The notes beneath the pieces were generated by a model, which had not been told where the DNA came from, searched no databases, and saw only the letters and a program-made list of their open reading frames with translations. 22,162 nucleotides of DNA, from IMG/VR virus record IMGVR_UViG_3300020171_000370, positions 1 through 22,162 of that record; one strand, written 5' to 3'. This document shows positions 7,201 to 15,218 of this stretch, piece by piece. This DNA comes from a virus. A program made the position numbers and the translations under genes. Position 1 is the first letter of the stretch. The number at the start of each line of letters is the position of its first letter.

Positions 7201-10200
7201 ACTACTGCACAGGCAGAAGTGCCACCTGCACCACCGACTACTGAGGAATTGGAGACAACTAAAGAGTTAGAAAAAATTATAGCCAATCAAGAGAAGTTTG
7301 TAGCTGAATATGCTGAATCGAAGGGGCGAGAACCACCTCCACCTCTGCCTACTGCACCAACCGTAACATCAGAGTTACCACCTGATATGCCTAATGCCCA
7401 AGAGGTAGCTAACCATATTTCGTTTGAACCTGATAAGGTAAGTCTCAAAGAACGATTCCTTCGTGGTTATCATAGGGCAATGTCCCAGTGGATTGATAAA
7501 CTATACCCGATTGATAAGTTTGTTGCTCTAGCCAAGAAACTCGGAATAGACATTTCATTAGAGGAAAACCCCTATATTCAAGCTCGTATGCTTGAAGGTG
7601 TTACTAGTAAAGCCACGTCGTTTATTGAAGACGGCACATTTGGTCGCAAGTTCTGGAAGATGGAGAAAGGGAAGGCGGTTCCCAATTATAAGGGAGTTAG
7701 TCTTACTTCGATACTTGAAGCGGTCAAAGACCCGCAAACTTGGCGTGATTTCAGCACCTACCTGACATCCCTACGTGCTAAGGAACTAAACAATTTAGGT
7801 ATAGAGACAGGTATAACAGTTGATGTCGCAAATAAAGCCATAACAGAATTAGAAACTAAATATCCGAACTTCCCTGAACTATCAGAAAAGATACAAAAAT
7901 ATCAGTCCGACCTTCTTGATTATATTCAAGAGTCGGGTTTAATCAGTCCTGAATTACGAAAAACACTAGACACCAAATATATGTCCTATGTACCCTTCTA
8001 CCGTGTTCTTGAGGAACTACAAGGTAAGGGATATATGGGCAAAAAGATGGTTGATATTGCATCCCCGATTAAACGTATTAAGGGTTCTGAGAGAGATATA
8101 ATAAATCCACTCGAAAGTATAGTAAAGAATACATACGCCTTTATAAGTGCTGCCGATAGAAACCAAATAGGCGTAATGATGGCACGACTGGTAAATGCCA
8201 ATCCTGAGTTACAGGGTATGTTTGAACCGATAAAAACGCCTATGGCGAAGGTAGCCAATGTTACCGCCAAAGAATTGGGCATTGATGTTACAGGATTGTC
8301 CGATGCGGACGCCGAAGGTGTGTTTGATATCTTCCGCCCGTCCATGTTCACAAAAGAGAATGTTGCGACAGTTCTGATTGACGGTAAAAAGCAGTTCTTC
8401 AAGGTAGACCCAGACCTTAATACTGCACTCACAGCAATGGATACCGCCAATATGGGAATACTCTGGAAGATACTCAGTACACCCGCCAAATGGTTGCGTG
8501 CTGGTGCAACTTTGAGTCCGGACTTTGCCATACGCAATCCCTTACGTGATGCCATGTCTGCAATGATATATTCCAATCATGGGTTCATACCTGGTGTGGA
8601 TTTTCTAAGGGGTGTTGCCAGTATTGTACGGAAAGATGCCACCTATCGGCTATACAAAATGTCTGGTGCTGAACACGCTATGTTGGTCAGTCTCGATAGA
8701 GATTATATGGGCAAAACATTCAAGGAAGTAGTTGAGGGCAAGAAGTTCACTGATTATGTGAAACATCCACTTCAGTTACTTCAGATACTTAGTGAACTGG
8801 GTGAAAAGGCAACCCGACTTGGAGAATTTGCAAAGGGGATTAAACAGGGAGTAACGCCCCTGGCGGCGGGATTTGATTCAAGGGAAGTCACATTGGACTT
8901 TGCTAAGGCGGGTACTCAGGCAAAAGCGGTCAATCAGATTATAGCCTTCTTTAACTCTAACATTCGGGGTTCCGACAAGATGTTTTCTGCCTTTAAGGAA
9001 CATCCTATAAGAACGTCATTAAAGGTACTTGCCTTTATAACTCTACCGTCTATTCTACTTTGGACTGTTAATCACGATGACCCACGCTGGAAGGAAATCC
9101 CTCAGTGGCAGAAGGATTTATTCTGGATTGTTATGACCGACAAGCATATCTGGCGTATTCCCAAACCTTTTGAACTCGGTATTCTTTTCGGGTCAGCACC
9201 AGAGAGATTACTTGATTATCTTAGTACTAAAGACCCCAAAATGATAAGGGAGTTTGCATCTAACTTATTTGAATCGGGTATGCCAGGTTGGTTGCCAACT
9301 GGTATTGAACCAATTATTGAGAATATCACCAATCACAGTTTCTTTCGTAGTATCCCCGTTGTCTCTCCCAGTATGGTTGACCTACCGCCAGAATTACAAT
9401 ACACAGAGTACACATCTGAGATAGCGAAGGCAATGGGGAAATTTCTGAAGTATTCTCCGATGAAAATTGATAACATCATTCAAGGCTGGACTGGTGGGTT
9501 AGGGCGATATGCCACAGAAGCGATTGATAAAGTCCTGCGAGGTACGGGTGTTGTTGCTTCTAAGATTGAACCATCTGCAACACTAGCCGATTTACCTGTG
9601 GTTAAGGCATTTGTCGTAAGGAATCCCATTGGTGGTAGTAGTGAATCGGTGAGCAAGTTCTACGATGAACTTGACTCATATACCGCACTAGAGAAATCGC
9701 TCAAGGGGTATATTGCTGATAAAAATAGTACCGAGTTTGAAAAATTGAAAGCCCAACACCCTGAATTACTCTTTGCTTATGATAACGAGACCGATACATA
9801 CTATTCGGCATCTGCAAGGTATTTAAGGCAAGTAACCAGCGAATTATCAGACATCCGTAAGTTGCAGGATAAAGTCTATAAATCTACAACTATGACACCT
9901 GACCAGAAGCGGGAACTGATAGACTCTCTTGATGTAATAAAGACAGACCTCGCTAAGAGGGCATTGGAACTGTTACGCAACCCATCTAATGAGGTTGGTA
10001 TATTAGAAGTCACTGTAAACGAGATAGAGGGCAAATTGGGGGTTTCTACGGGTTCTCCTCTTAACGAAGATGTTATCAAAATGACTGATATTGCTCCCGA
10101 ACTAGCACAGGCAAAAGGCGAAAGCCCACTTAAGAAGTTACTGGAGAAAAACAATAAGATACTCGCTGATATTACCACCTTACCCAATACTCCACTTTAT

Positions 10201-11937
10201 CAGATAGACCGTGCCATAACGAAAGCGGGACTAACACGAAGGCAGAATGAATTGCTTGACCGATATGATACTGCCATAGACAAAAAGGCATTTCTGGAAG
10301 AATATCCCGAACTAAAAGAGAATCCGAAGGTAAAGTGGCTAACCGATAATCCTGAATCCAATGCGATACTAGCCTTGTGGGGTAATTCTAAATTGCTTAC
10401 CCAGAAGGCATACGACATTGCGATTGGGTTAATAGAGAGTGGAGATATACCCAATGATGCGCTTTCAGAAAGAGTCCTACCACCAGAGAATTTAGCCAAA
10501 CCATATTTTGAACTTATGGTTGCTAAAGAAAAATGGGGTGATAGTAGTTGGGAAGTCAAACTGATATTAGCTAAGAATAAAGGGTTAGTAGAATGGAATC
10601 CCGCATGGACTTTACCCGATACCCCGATTGCCTCCCTGGAAATAAAGACTCAACCGAAATATAGAGAACTGTACGAGAAGATAAACAATTTAAGTGATAG
10701 GGAATCACCTGACTATATTCCAGATGAAAAGAAAAGGGCGGAGGCAGTTAAGAATCTCAAAACTCCTGCATATATTGACGATACCAGACGAATCGAGGCT
10801 ATCGAGAAGGGTACTGATAAAGTTCCCACTCCCGATGCCATCATCAAGAATCATGTTGACTATGGGAAGATACAGGATACAGAGGGTATTGGTTCTTCCA
10901 GTGCTGAGTCCATGCTTTATCGTGTTGACAATCCTGAATATGATAAGTTTAGGACTGACGAAACTATCTGGGAAGATAATGCACTTCAACCGATAGACGA
11001 ATCCAGAATCCCCATCTGGCGTATTGACGTTAAATATACCAAAGAGGACGAGGAATACAATGCAATTCAAAATGACTTGCCCAAAGAGCAAGCCAGACTA
11101 CGGGATGAGTACATGGTTTCCCATGAGGAATACCGCAAGGATAATAGACGTAGGGATGCCCTTGACCTGACAAATCCCAATACTGGCGTAACGTTTGATA
11201 GAAACCAGGTGGAGAACTATGTTTCTTATTACGAACTTCCCACTAAGGGCAAACGTCAAGAACGATTCCTTGTAGAGAATACGGATTTTACTAATGCGAT
11301 GGTGGCGATGGGTAAACTAGCCAATCTACCCACTAAAGTACCTGCCGTGCAGTATGACGACATCTACGACAAGTATGCGGATAAGTTTGACCTACTTGAT
11401 AACTATGCAGACAGACTATCCGATGATTTTATAGAAAATGAAGATGCAAGGGAACTTGCTCGTAAAACCCTACGATTTACCAATGACAGGTATAATGAGT
11501 TTGGTTTAGCGGAACTTAAACGGGATGCTTATGGATTACTTTTGCCTGAAAACCAAATTGATAACTATGTGGGATACAAAGTGGCGGTAAACGAAAAAGG
11601 TACTTATGAAGATGACTGGTATTTGATAGACCACATAGACCTTTACCAGACTCTACTTTCAATGGGTATATTCAAAGAGCGCAAGGATTTTACTAAAGTA
11701 CCTACAAGAAAAGTATATGACAAGTATTTACTCTATCAGAACGAAGCATCCACAAAAAGAAGGCAGGACTTCAGGTTTAATAATCCTGATTTGGAAGCGT
11801 GGTTACTTCTAACTAAAAAGGTTACAGTCCCAATCACCGAACAAAAGCGTATGGAGCAGGAAACTCCTACTGGTAAGTTCCAGATAGAAATGGAGAGGTT
11901 ACGAGCCGAGGGAGAGGAACTACATAGAATTAAGTAG
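4213..11937 (+). CDS. Giant polyvalent internal virion protein with LPD38-like core
   Basis: At 2574 residues this is far larger than the MuF or protease usually found between portal and scaffold. In order: an N-terminal region (1-235); a helical Gly/Ala-rich hydrophobic block (about 240-525) with WEAVPEAISNLGFVSIL and YGEELLTETITQKGQ; a charged coiled coil (about 670-740); Pro-rich linkers; a possible ADP-ribosyltransferase-like segment (770-916); another Pro-rich linker (about 980-1065); and a long core (1070-1760) resembling Large Polyvalent Protein Domain 38, with YMSYVPFYR, FAIRNPLRD (1438-1446), AFFNSNIRGSDK and RIPKPFELG (1648-1656). A helical tail ends in two related units of about 118 residues. 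There is no signal peptide. LPD38-type proteins are known from phages and mobile elements. I infer packaging in the head and ejection with DNA, perhaps for host takeover or channel formation. AGGAGA at 4203-4208 sets the start. No frameshift is seen. Confidence 0.75.
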   Translation: MTLPSLWTKPKKGTTILRPPEAKNLGYDLDEGWSLKISEDEAKSFVSPDNIEFTNLKYNDLGELDNYEVITPEGKILSKFEYAELSAQPDITKPYEPDYGFQTVDDFYTSFKKLTGKDVESVTEAEIPTLLQSVISQGRNYDTDRVVRGIYPDKTEEQISSLFPQHVVPQVEPTTTGGIKSLGEFRFDYFKEKGYTDLPSYLGGTFNRAKYEGVSGGEAIIRQADIHLAEATKAYRQATGKTIIGVGAQTIGEMAQTGVDIAEVLGGSLARLPGNIGASVLQALQPSGASVVDRDWADKFISAVQAGNIKAANKVAEKYKNTWLPIKLTDLAQVSENIGYSLTSMGVGLAVGVPTALIPLPGARIAAYTLGTAASGAIAYNMTHYQITQQYLEFKDSEKRAKTGRGLTLAEENQLKKDFEGKAMAYGLWEAVPEAISNLGFVSILTAPLTKVAGSSIAVGIIKKLVGLYGEELLTETITQKGQSDIEVEAGLREGRINWIEAFKEIAKQTWLLTTIMAGAGQTIISSKVGIEKAIASLKTEIGESHPLYRTFEDKVKQGLTVVAEEFYKAGQKTGAIKETQFAEGKIIPEKGIQVPTPSLVKDWDKISTWDKGSLAERAGLPRKLASNTLAQFQVENPVELAKLQAQYAKEQAVPEKAVPQAGKEAMTPAQKDVILYADELKDLESERKVLVKQSEKVDKEFGVNSKESDTVDAQITEIQRKKKIAGINLLKAERARRAEQVSPTAPIQPVQGKPVTPEVTSENVLNVVKRELITGRNTGEFVYHGGTSGIKGNILKGDAVPELREAMRYAEPSVSRKAGSLYVIRKADWLAAEGKMGGVKPVLEIPIKNLRTTFPPLSEFASGWDNIPISDRVKLAGMAKLESKIGSKSWADITLKERLALFNALASREIEIIPAIPKAEITPPAVTPAQKVEQVTPEEIQWRFPTADDFYFWARKNNLSEQQSNQLWDKAKEAKKILQGKKPPQLVTPPTPVVETTAQAEVPPAPPTTEELETTKELEKIIANQEKFVAEYAESKGREPPPPLPTAPTVTSELPPDMPNAQEVANHISFEPDKVSLKERFLRGYHRAMSQWIDKLYPIDKFVALAKKLGIDISLEENPYIQARMLEGVTSKATSFIEDGTFGRKFWKMEKGKAVPNYKGVSLTSILEAVKDPQTWRDFSTYLTSLRAKELNNLGIETGITVDVANKAITELETKYPNFPELSEKIQKYQSDLLDYIQESGLISPELRKTLDTKYMSYVPFYRVLEELQGKGYMGKKMVDIASPIKRIKGSERDIINPLESIVKNTYAFISAADRNQIGVMMARLVNANPELQGMFEPIKTPMAKVANVTAKELGIDVTGLSDADAEGVFDIFRPSMFTKENVATVLIDGKKQFFKVDPDLNTALTAMDTANMGILWKILSTPAKWLRAGATLSPDFAIRNPLRDAMSAMIYSNHGFIPGVDFLRGVASIVRKDATYRLYKMSGAEHAMLVSLDRDYMGKTFKEVVEGKKFTDYVKHPLQLLQILSELGEKATRLGEFAKGIKQGVTPLAAGFDSREVTLDFAKAGTQAKAVNQIIAFFNSNIRGSDKMFSAFKEHPIRTSLKVLAFITLPSILLWTVNHDDPRWKEIPQWQKDLFWIVMTDKHIWRIPKPFELGILFGSAPERLLDYLSTKDPKMIREFASNLFESGMPGWLPTGIEPIIENITNHSFFRSIPVVSPSMVDLPPELQYTEYTSEIAKAMGKFLKYSPMKIDNIIQGWTGGLGRYATEAIDKVLRGTGVVASKIEPSATLADLPVVKAFVVRNPIGGSSESVSKFYDELDSYTALEKSLKGYIADKNSTEFEKLKAQHPELLFAYDNETDTYYSASARYLRQVTSELSDIRKLQDKVYKSTTMTPDQKRELIDSLDVIKTDLAKRALELLRNPSNEVGILEVTVNEIEGKLGVSTGSPLNEDVIKMTDIAPELAQAKGESPLKKLLEKNNKILADITTLPNTPLYQIDRAITKAGLTRRQNELLDRYDTAIDKKAFLEEYPELKENPKVKWLTDNPESNAILALWGNSKLLTQKAYDIAIGLIESGDIPNDALSERVLPPENLAKPYFELMVAKEKWGDSSWEVKLILAKNKGLVEWNPAWTLPDTPIASLEIKTQPKYRELYEKINNLSDRESPDYIPDEKKRAEAVKNLKTPAYIDDTRRIEAIEKGTDKVPTPDAIIKNHVDYGKIQDTEGIGSSSAESMLYRVDNPEYDKFRTDETIWEDNALQPIDESRIPIWRIDVKYTKEDEEYNAIQNDLPKEQARLRDEYMVSHEEYRKDNRRRDALDLTNPNTGVTFDRNQVENYVSYYELPTKGKRQERFLVENTDFTNAMVAMGKLANLPTKVPAVQYDDIYDKYADKFDLLDNYADRLSDDFIENEDARELARKTLRFTNDRYNEFGLAELKRDAYGLLLPENQIDNYVGYKVAVNEKGTYEDDWYLIDHIDLYQTLLSMGIFKERKDFTKVPTRKVYDKYLLYQNEASTKRRQDFRFNNPDLEAWLLLTKKVTVPITEQKRMEQETPTGKFQIEMERLRAEGEELHRIK

Positions 11938-11985
11938 GAAAACGAAGTGTGTTATAATGTATTAGGGAAGTTAATTAACTTCTCT
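11930..11985 (+). promoter_or_regulatory. Promoter-like site with operator-like palindrome before the scaffold
   Basis: TGT-TATAAT at 11950-11958 is a perfect extended -10 box; TTAAGT at 11930-11935 is a weak -35 at 17-base spacing. At the expected transcription start lies a perfect 16-bp palindrome, GAAGTTAATTAACTTC (11967-11982), extendable by G-U, G-C and A-T pairs. It could be an operator. As RNA it forms a hairpin that could protect the 5' end or end upstream transcription, although the following bases (TTATGTAG) are not a clean T-run. An internal promoter here would boost scaffold and capsid production relative to the giant gene. Confidence 0.5.
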
Positions 11986-12020
11986 TATGTAGTTTAATAA
12001 ATAAATGGAGGAAAGAAACA

Positions 12021-12653
12021 ATGGGTACACAGGACGGAACAGAGCAGAAACAGGACGTAACAACTTCTGGTACTGCAACGGGAACTTCGATGTTTACAAG
12101 TGAACAGGTGGCGGAACAGGTACGCAAAGCCAAGAGTGATGCCTTAGCCGATGTTGGTAGACTTAGAACATCTGCCGATAATGCGGTGAAGGCAGCACAA
12201 GCAGCCGAAGGGCGCATAACCCAAATGCTTAAAGAGCAAGAGGAACGTGAACTGGAGGCTGTTAAAGACAATCCTGATGGTATAAGTGCTATCAGGGAAA
12301 GGCAAAAGCGTAGGCAATTAGAATCTGAACTTACCACAGCACGAACCGAACTGAATGATAAAAGCGAGAAGTTGAAGGGCTATGAGGCGAGTGAGAGTAA
12401 ATCCACGCAGGAGCGTAAAGCCCGTGAGATTGCCTCTCGTCTAGGTGTGGATGCTGAACGCTTACTAGGAATAGTTAAATTCACGGATGGGTCTGCTGAG
12501 GCGATAGAGGAAATTGCGAAAGAACTGCCTAAGATTGGGGTTAAACCTCCGTTGAAATCTGATTCTGGTGGTGGAAGTGGTAGTGCGGGTTCTCCCGCAA
12601 GAGGAGTGGATAAAATGAGGAAGGGGTTTGATACTCTACACCCTCAAGGATAA
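12021..12653 (+). CDS. Capsid scaffold protein
   Basis: This 210-residue protein sits directly before the major capsid gene, the standard scaffold position. It has a Thr/Gly-rich disordered start, then a long charged helix predicted as coiled coil (about 28-125, e.g. EQVAEQVRKAKSDALADVGR and KRRQLESELTTARTELNDK), then REIASRLGVDAERLLGIVKF and a Gly/Ser-rich linker before a short basic C-terminal end (KMRKGFDTLHPQG). Scaffolds of the DUF4355/GP20 kind share this plan, and the basic end normally contacts the capsid protein. GGAGG at 12007-12011 is the ribosome site. It would act inside the prohead and be lost before DNA fills it. No protease gene is recognisable nearby. Confidence 0.8.
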   Translation: MGTQDGTEQKQDVTTSGTATGTSMFTSEQVAEQVRKAKSDALADVGRLRTSADNAVKAAQAAEGRITQMLKEQEERELEAVKDNPDGISAIRERQKRRQLESELTTARTELNDKSEKLKGYEASESKSTQERKAREIASRLGVDAERLLGIVKFTDGSAEAIEEIAKELPKIGVKPPLKSDSGGGSGSAGSPARGVDKMRKGFDTLHPQG

Positions 12654-12670
12654 ATTAGGAGGAAAATCGT

Positions 12671-13711
12671 ATGGCAATAGTTGGACATTTTGAATCACTC
12701 GCTGAGGCTCAGAAACTTGTACAGTCTGAGTTGCTTGCAGGTGTTGTACAAGAGGTATATGAGGAAGGTCAACTTTTACAGAGACTACCTGTTACGACAA
12801 TAGACTCTAAGACTCTTCAGTATAACAGGGAAAGCACCTTGCCCTCCGCCGCTTTCTATGACATCCATGAGCAAGTACCCTGGACTGCTGATACAAACTT
12901 CACACAGAAGGAAGTATCCCTGAAGATTTCGATACGTCAGGATGTACTGGATAATTTCATGATGAAGACATATCGGAATCCCAATGATTACCGAACTGTA
13001 ATCCTGAACGCACTCCGCAAGGGTGTTATGCGAACCATTGAGGACAAACTTATCTATGGCAACGTAGACAGTGATTCCGCCGAGTTCGATGGGTTTGGTC
13101 ATCTTCTGGATGCCGATGTTGCTACTGGTACTGCAGGAGCTTGGGGTACTGGTACTTCTGCCCAGATTATGGATATGGGTGGTAGCACTACTGCTGTAAC
13201 AATGAAAGTCCTGAGAGAATTAGTAGACAAGGTTAGACCTAAACCAAGCATTCTATTGATGACTAGGACATCAAGAAATATCTTGAGTGCTACAGCCTTT
13301 GAGAAGGGTCTTGTTCTTTCTAACACTGGTGGTGGGCGTGGCCCCACTTATGGGGTAGACCAATTTGGTAGCAGGATAGACTACTTTGATGGAGTCCCAG
13401 TTGTCATTTCGGACTATCTTGGTGGAAGTTACGGTGAGACAGATAATACCGTTAATAAGGCTACCAGCGCATCCGGGTTCATCAGCATTTGGGCTATCCG
13501 TTTTGGTTCAATCATGGATGGCGGTCTAAGTCTGGTAACTGGTGGAGAAACTGGTGGGGTTAATCTATTCAAACTAACTGAACTAGAAGACCTTGAGGAC
13601 TATGATGCAGGCGGACTTAGGTTAGTTGCCTATGTCGCTCTAGCGCAGGGTAGTTCTAAGGCTACCGCAGTTATACACAGTATCTACGAAGCTGGTCAAA
13701 TCATAGGTTAA
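12671..13711 (+). CDS. Major capsid protein, HK97 fold
   Basis: This 346-residue protein forms the icosahedral shell. It follows the scaffold gene with a near-perfect AGGAGG ribosome site (12657-12662, spacing 8), fitting the most abundant virion protein. Features typical of the fold are an N-terminal helix-rich start (FESLAEAQKLVQSELLAG), a strand region with LPVTTIDSKTLQYNREST, the long backbone helix after LKISIRQDVLDNF and NALRKGVMRTIEDKLIYG, and the conserved-style peripheral region TRTSRNILSATAF with YGVDQFGSRIDYFDGVPVVI. One sequence line here is 52% G+C, and codon choice avoids the rare-looking AGG/ATA richness of the giant gene, as expected for high expression. The family call is by style and gene order. 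Confidence 0.88.
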   Translation: MAIVGHFESLAEAQKLVQSELLAGVVQEVYEEGQLLQRLPVTTIDSKTLQYNRESTLPSAAFYDIHEQVPWTADTNFTQKEVSLKISIRQDVLDNFMMKTYRNPNDYRTVILNALRKGVMRTIEDKLIYGNVDSDSAEFDGFGHLLDADVATGTAGAWGTGTSAQIMDMGGSTTAVTMKVLRELVDKVRPKPSILLMTRTSRNILSATAFEKGLVLSNTGGGRGPTYGVDQFGSRIDYFDGVPVVISDYLGGSYGETDNTVNKATSASGFISIWAIRFGSIMDGGLSLVTGGETGGVNLFKLTELEDLEDYDAGGLRLVAYVALAQGSSKATAVIHSIYEAGQIIG

Positions 13712-13721
13712 AAAATTAAAT

Positions 13722-13828
13722 AGGGTTGAGGGTAGACCGTAAAATAAAATCCTATAGGGTTTGGGGTCAACCTGAAATAAGAAAATCCCAAATAAAGTCC
13801 AGAGGGATGCGGACTATAATTGAATCCC
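13722..13828 (+). repeat. Three degenerate tandem repeats in the capsid-decoration leader
   Basis: Units at 13722-13752, 13756-13788 and 13803-13828 each begin AGGG and end (A)ATCC(C). The first two align closely over about 31-33 bases (AGGGTTGAGGGTAGACC against AGGGTTTGGGGTCAACC, then an A-rich run); the third is weaker. GGTTGA at 13724-13729 can pair with TCAACC at 13767-13772, and AGTCC/GGACT (13796-13800/13811-13815) forms a hairpin, followed by a TATAAT-like string at 13815-13820 without a visible -35. No plausible coding frame runs through the 144-base gap. Confidence 0.55.
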
Positions 13829-13855
13829 ATACCGAGTAATGGAGGTGAAAGGTAA

Positions 13856-14734
13856 ATGAAAACTAATAGTCATAAACTAATTGCTCACGATGGAAGATAC
13901 ATTGTACTTCCCCCGGGAATGTCAGGACAGGAAATCTCTAACCTGACTATTCCTACTACTTGGGCTGCGGATTCCACACAGAAGTATCCGCTTGGCACTA
14001 AGTTTGTCAATGGAGACAGGGTATATCGTTACTGCTATGCTAGTGGTACGGTAAATACTGAATGGGGCTGCTATAAGCCCAAGGCAACCAATACCAATGC
14101 TGTAGCCCCTACCCAAGCTACTGCTGCTGCACAGGCTCTTGCATACCCAGGTGAAACACTGGCTGCTGGTGCAGTTGGTAGTTCTTATGTCTCTGTAACC
14201 ATTGACACTGAAATTGGTGTACTTACTACTGGTGTTCTGTCAGCTAATGAACTAGCTGGAGGCTATGTAGTCATTGGCAATGGTTCAGCACAGCATCCCC
14301 AGATGAGATACATTGTAAGTCATCCAGCTCTTGCAACGGCTGGTGGAACACTTACCATCAAACTTGATATGCCCCTGCTAACAGTTGTTACAGCTGCTAC
14401 CACAAATATTGAGTTGATGGAGTGTCCATTCTACTGTGTAAAGGCTGATGGTTCTGGTGGGGACTATGTAACCTTCATAGGTATTCCTGCTGTTGACACA
14501 TCATCTGGCTATTACTTCTGGGTTCAGACTTGGGGTGTGTGCTGGATTACCAGCAATAGTGCTACCTGTGACTCCGTAAGAGACCGCACTATTGTCTTTG
14601 TAGGTAATGGTAGTGTTGAGTCTAGTAATGATGAGACTCTAGAGAGTGGTTTCCAAATTGCTGGTATTGCTCTTGACCAAAGTAGCAGTGGTTCAGCTAA
14701 CGCTCCAATGGTCTACTTACAAATAATGCCATAA
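13856..14734 (+). CDS. Virion structural protein, probable head decoration or surface protein
   Basis: This 292-residue protein follows the capsid gene. It is rich in Gly, Ala, Thr and Val and strand-like throughout. Recognisable stretches are YPLGTKFVNGDRVYRYCYAS near residues 44-63 and SGYYFWVQTWGVCWI near 221-235, patterns I associate with capsid-adjacent structural proteins of uncultivated phages. No signal peptide or membrane segment is seen. GGAGG within ATGGAGGTGAAAGG just upstream gives the ribosome site; the same string contains a 6-codon ATG frame whose stop overlaps this start as ATGA, probably by chance. A decoration, fibre or stabilising role is inferred from position. Confidence 0.65.
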   Translation: MKTNSHKLIAHDGRYIVLPPGMSGQEISNLTIPTTWAADSTQKYPLGTKFVNGDRVYRYCYASGTVNTEWGCYKPKATNTNAVAPTQATAAAQALAYPGETLAAGAVGSSYVSVTIDTEIGVLTTGVLSANELAGGYVVIGNGSAQHPQMRYIVSHPALATAGGTLTIKLDMPLLTVVTAATTNIELMECPFYCVKADGSGGDYVTFIGIPAVDTSSGYYFWVQTWGVCWITSNSATCDSVRDRTIVFVGNGSVESSNDETLESGFQIAGIALDQSSSGSANAPMVYLQIMP

Positions 14735-14742
14735 ATAAAGAC

Positions 14743-14775
14743 AGAGGAGGGTAGGAATCAATCTTACCCCCCTCT
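14743..14775 (+). terminator. Terminator-like or processing hairpin
   Basis: AGAGGAGGGTA at 14743-14753 pairs with TACCCCCCTCT at 14765-14775: 11 positions with one A-C mismatch and an 11-base loop. It is G-C rich and lies between stop and next start, but is followed by TCCATT rather than a clear T-run. It may weaken transcription after the highly expressed head genes or mark an RNA cleavage or stability site. Confidence 0.5.
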
Positions 14776-14791
14776 TCCATTAGGAGTTTAT

Positions 14792-15052
14792 ATGCCTCTA
14801 TACGAATACAGATGTCCAGTTTGCAATAATCTCTTTGAGGAACTAAGGGCAGTCAAAGACAGAGATTCGGTTCAATGTCCTGATTGTAGAGTTAAGGCAG
14901 ATAGAAAAATATCACTTTCCAGATTCAAGATACTTGATAACTTCCACAAGACATCCAACATTGCCAGCGATGGTGAGGGGTTTTCATCGGTGGTTTACGA
15001 TAAGCAAGAAGCAAGGGAACGAATCAGAGCCAATGCGAAGAAGTATGACTAA
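14792..15052 (+). CDS. FmdB-family zinc-ribbon protein
   Basis: This 86-residue protein starts MPLYEYRCPVC, the signature opening of FmdB-type putative regulatory proteins. It has two CxxC knuckles at C8/C11 and C29/C32 (CPDC) binding one zinc ion. After the ribbon comes an acidic/basic helical tail ending RERIRANAKKYD. AGGAG just upstream sets the start. FmdB-like ribbons are common small genes in phage structural clusters; their role there is not established, but DNA or protein binding is likely. It overlaps the next gene by 8 bases. Confidence 0.85.
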   Translation: MPLYEYRCPVCNNLFEELRAVKDRDSVQCPDCRVKADRKISLSRFKILDNFHKTSNIASDGEGFSSVVYDKQEARERIRANAKKYD

Positions 15053-15218
15053 AACGTGTCCGCATTGCGGTAAGGAAAGAGATAGTAGGGGTTTCCGACT
15101 TCACTTAAAGTTCTGTGAAGAAAGGAATGACCCATTAAGGGAAAGATATGCCTTAGAGATTGCTAATATGACTCCTGAGCAAGCCGAGAAGTTTTTGAGG
15201 AAAGCAGGAGGGGGATAA
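15045..15218 (+). CDS. Small C2HC zinc-finger protein
   Basis: Its 57 residues start MTKTCPHCGKERDSRGF. C5, C8, H20 and C24 give C-x2-C-x11-H-x3-C, a single classical finger spacing with Cys in the last place. The tail is helical (RERYALEIANMTPEQAEKFL). The frame is also open upstream to 14934, but that part lies inside the FmdB gene; ATG 15045 overlaps the FmdB stop as ATGACTAA, and coupling explains the weak ribosome site (GAAG). It probably binds nucleic acid or a virion partner. I do not recognise a named family. Confidence 0.7.
   Translation: MTKTCPHCGKERDSRGFRLHLKFCEERNDPLRERYALEIANMTPEQAEKFLRKAGGG

Noticed and set aside
7998-8576. 192-residue minus-strand open frame
   Set aside because: It is antiparallel to the LPD38-like core of the giant gene, has no ribosome site or recognisable motif, and its Ser/Ile-rich composition follows from the opposite strand.
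10694-10996. 100-residue + strand frame inside the giant gene
   Set aside because: It is out of frame within continuous coding sequence whose protein pattern carries on unbroken; no sign of a frameshift product.
14934-15044. Earlier start for the C2HC zinc-finger gene
   Set aside because: The extra residues overlap the FmdB gene in another frame and have no ribosome site; ATG 15045 is coupled to the FmdB stop and places the finger at the N-terminus.
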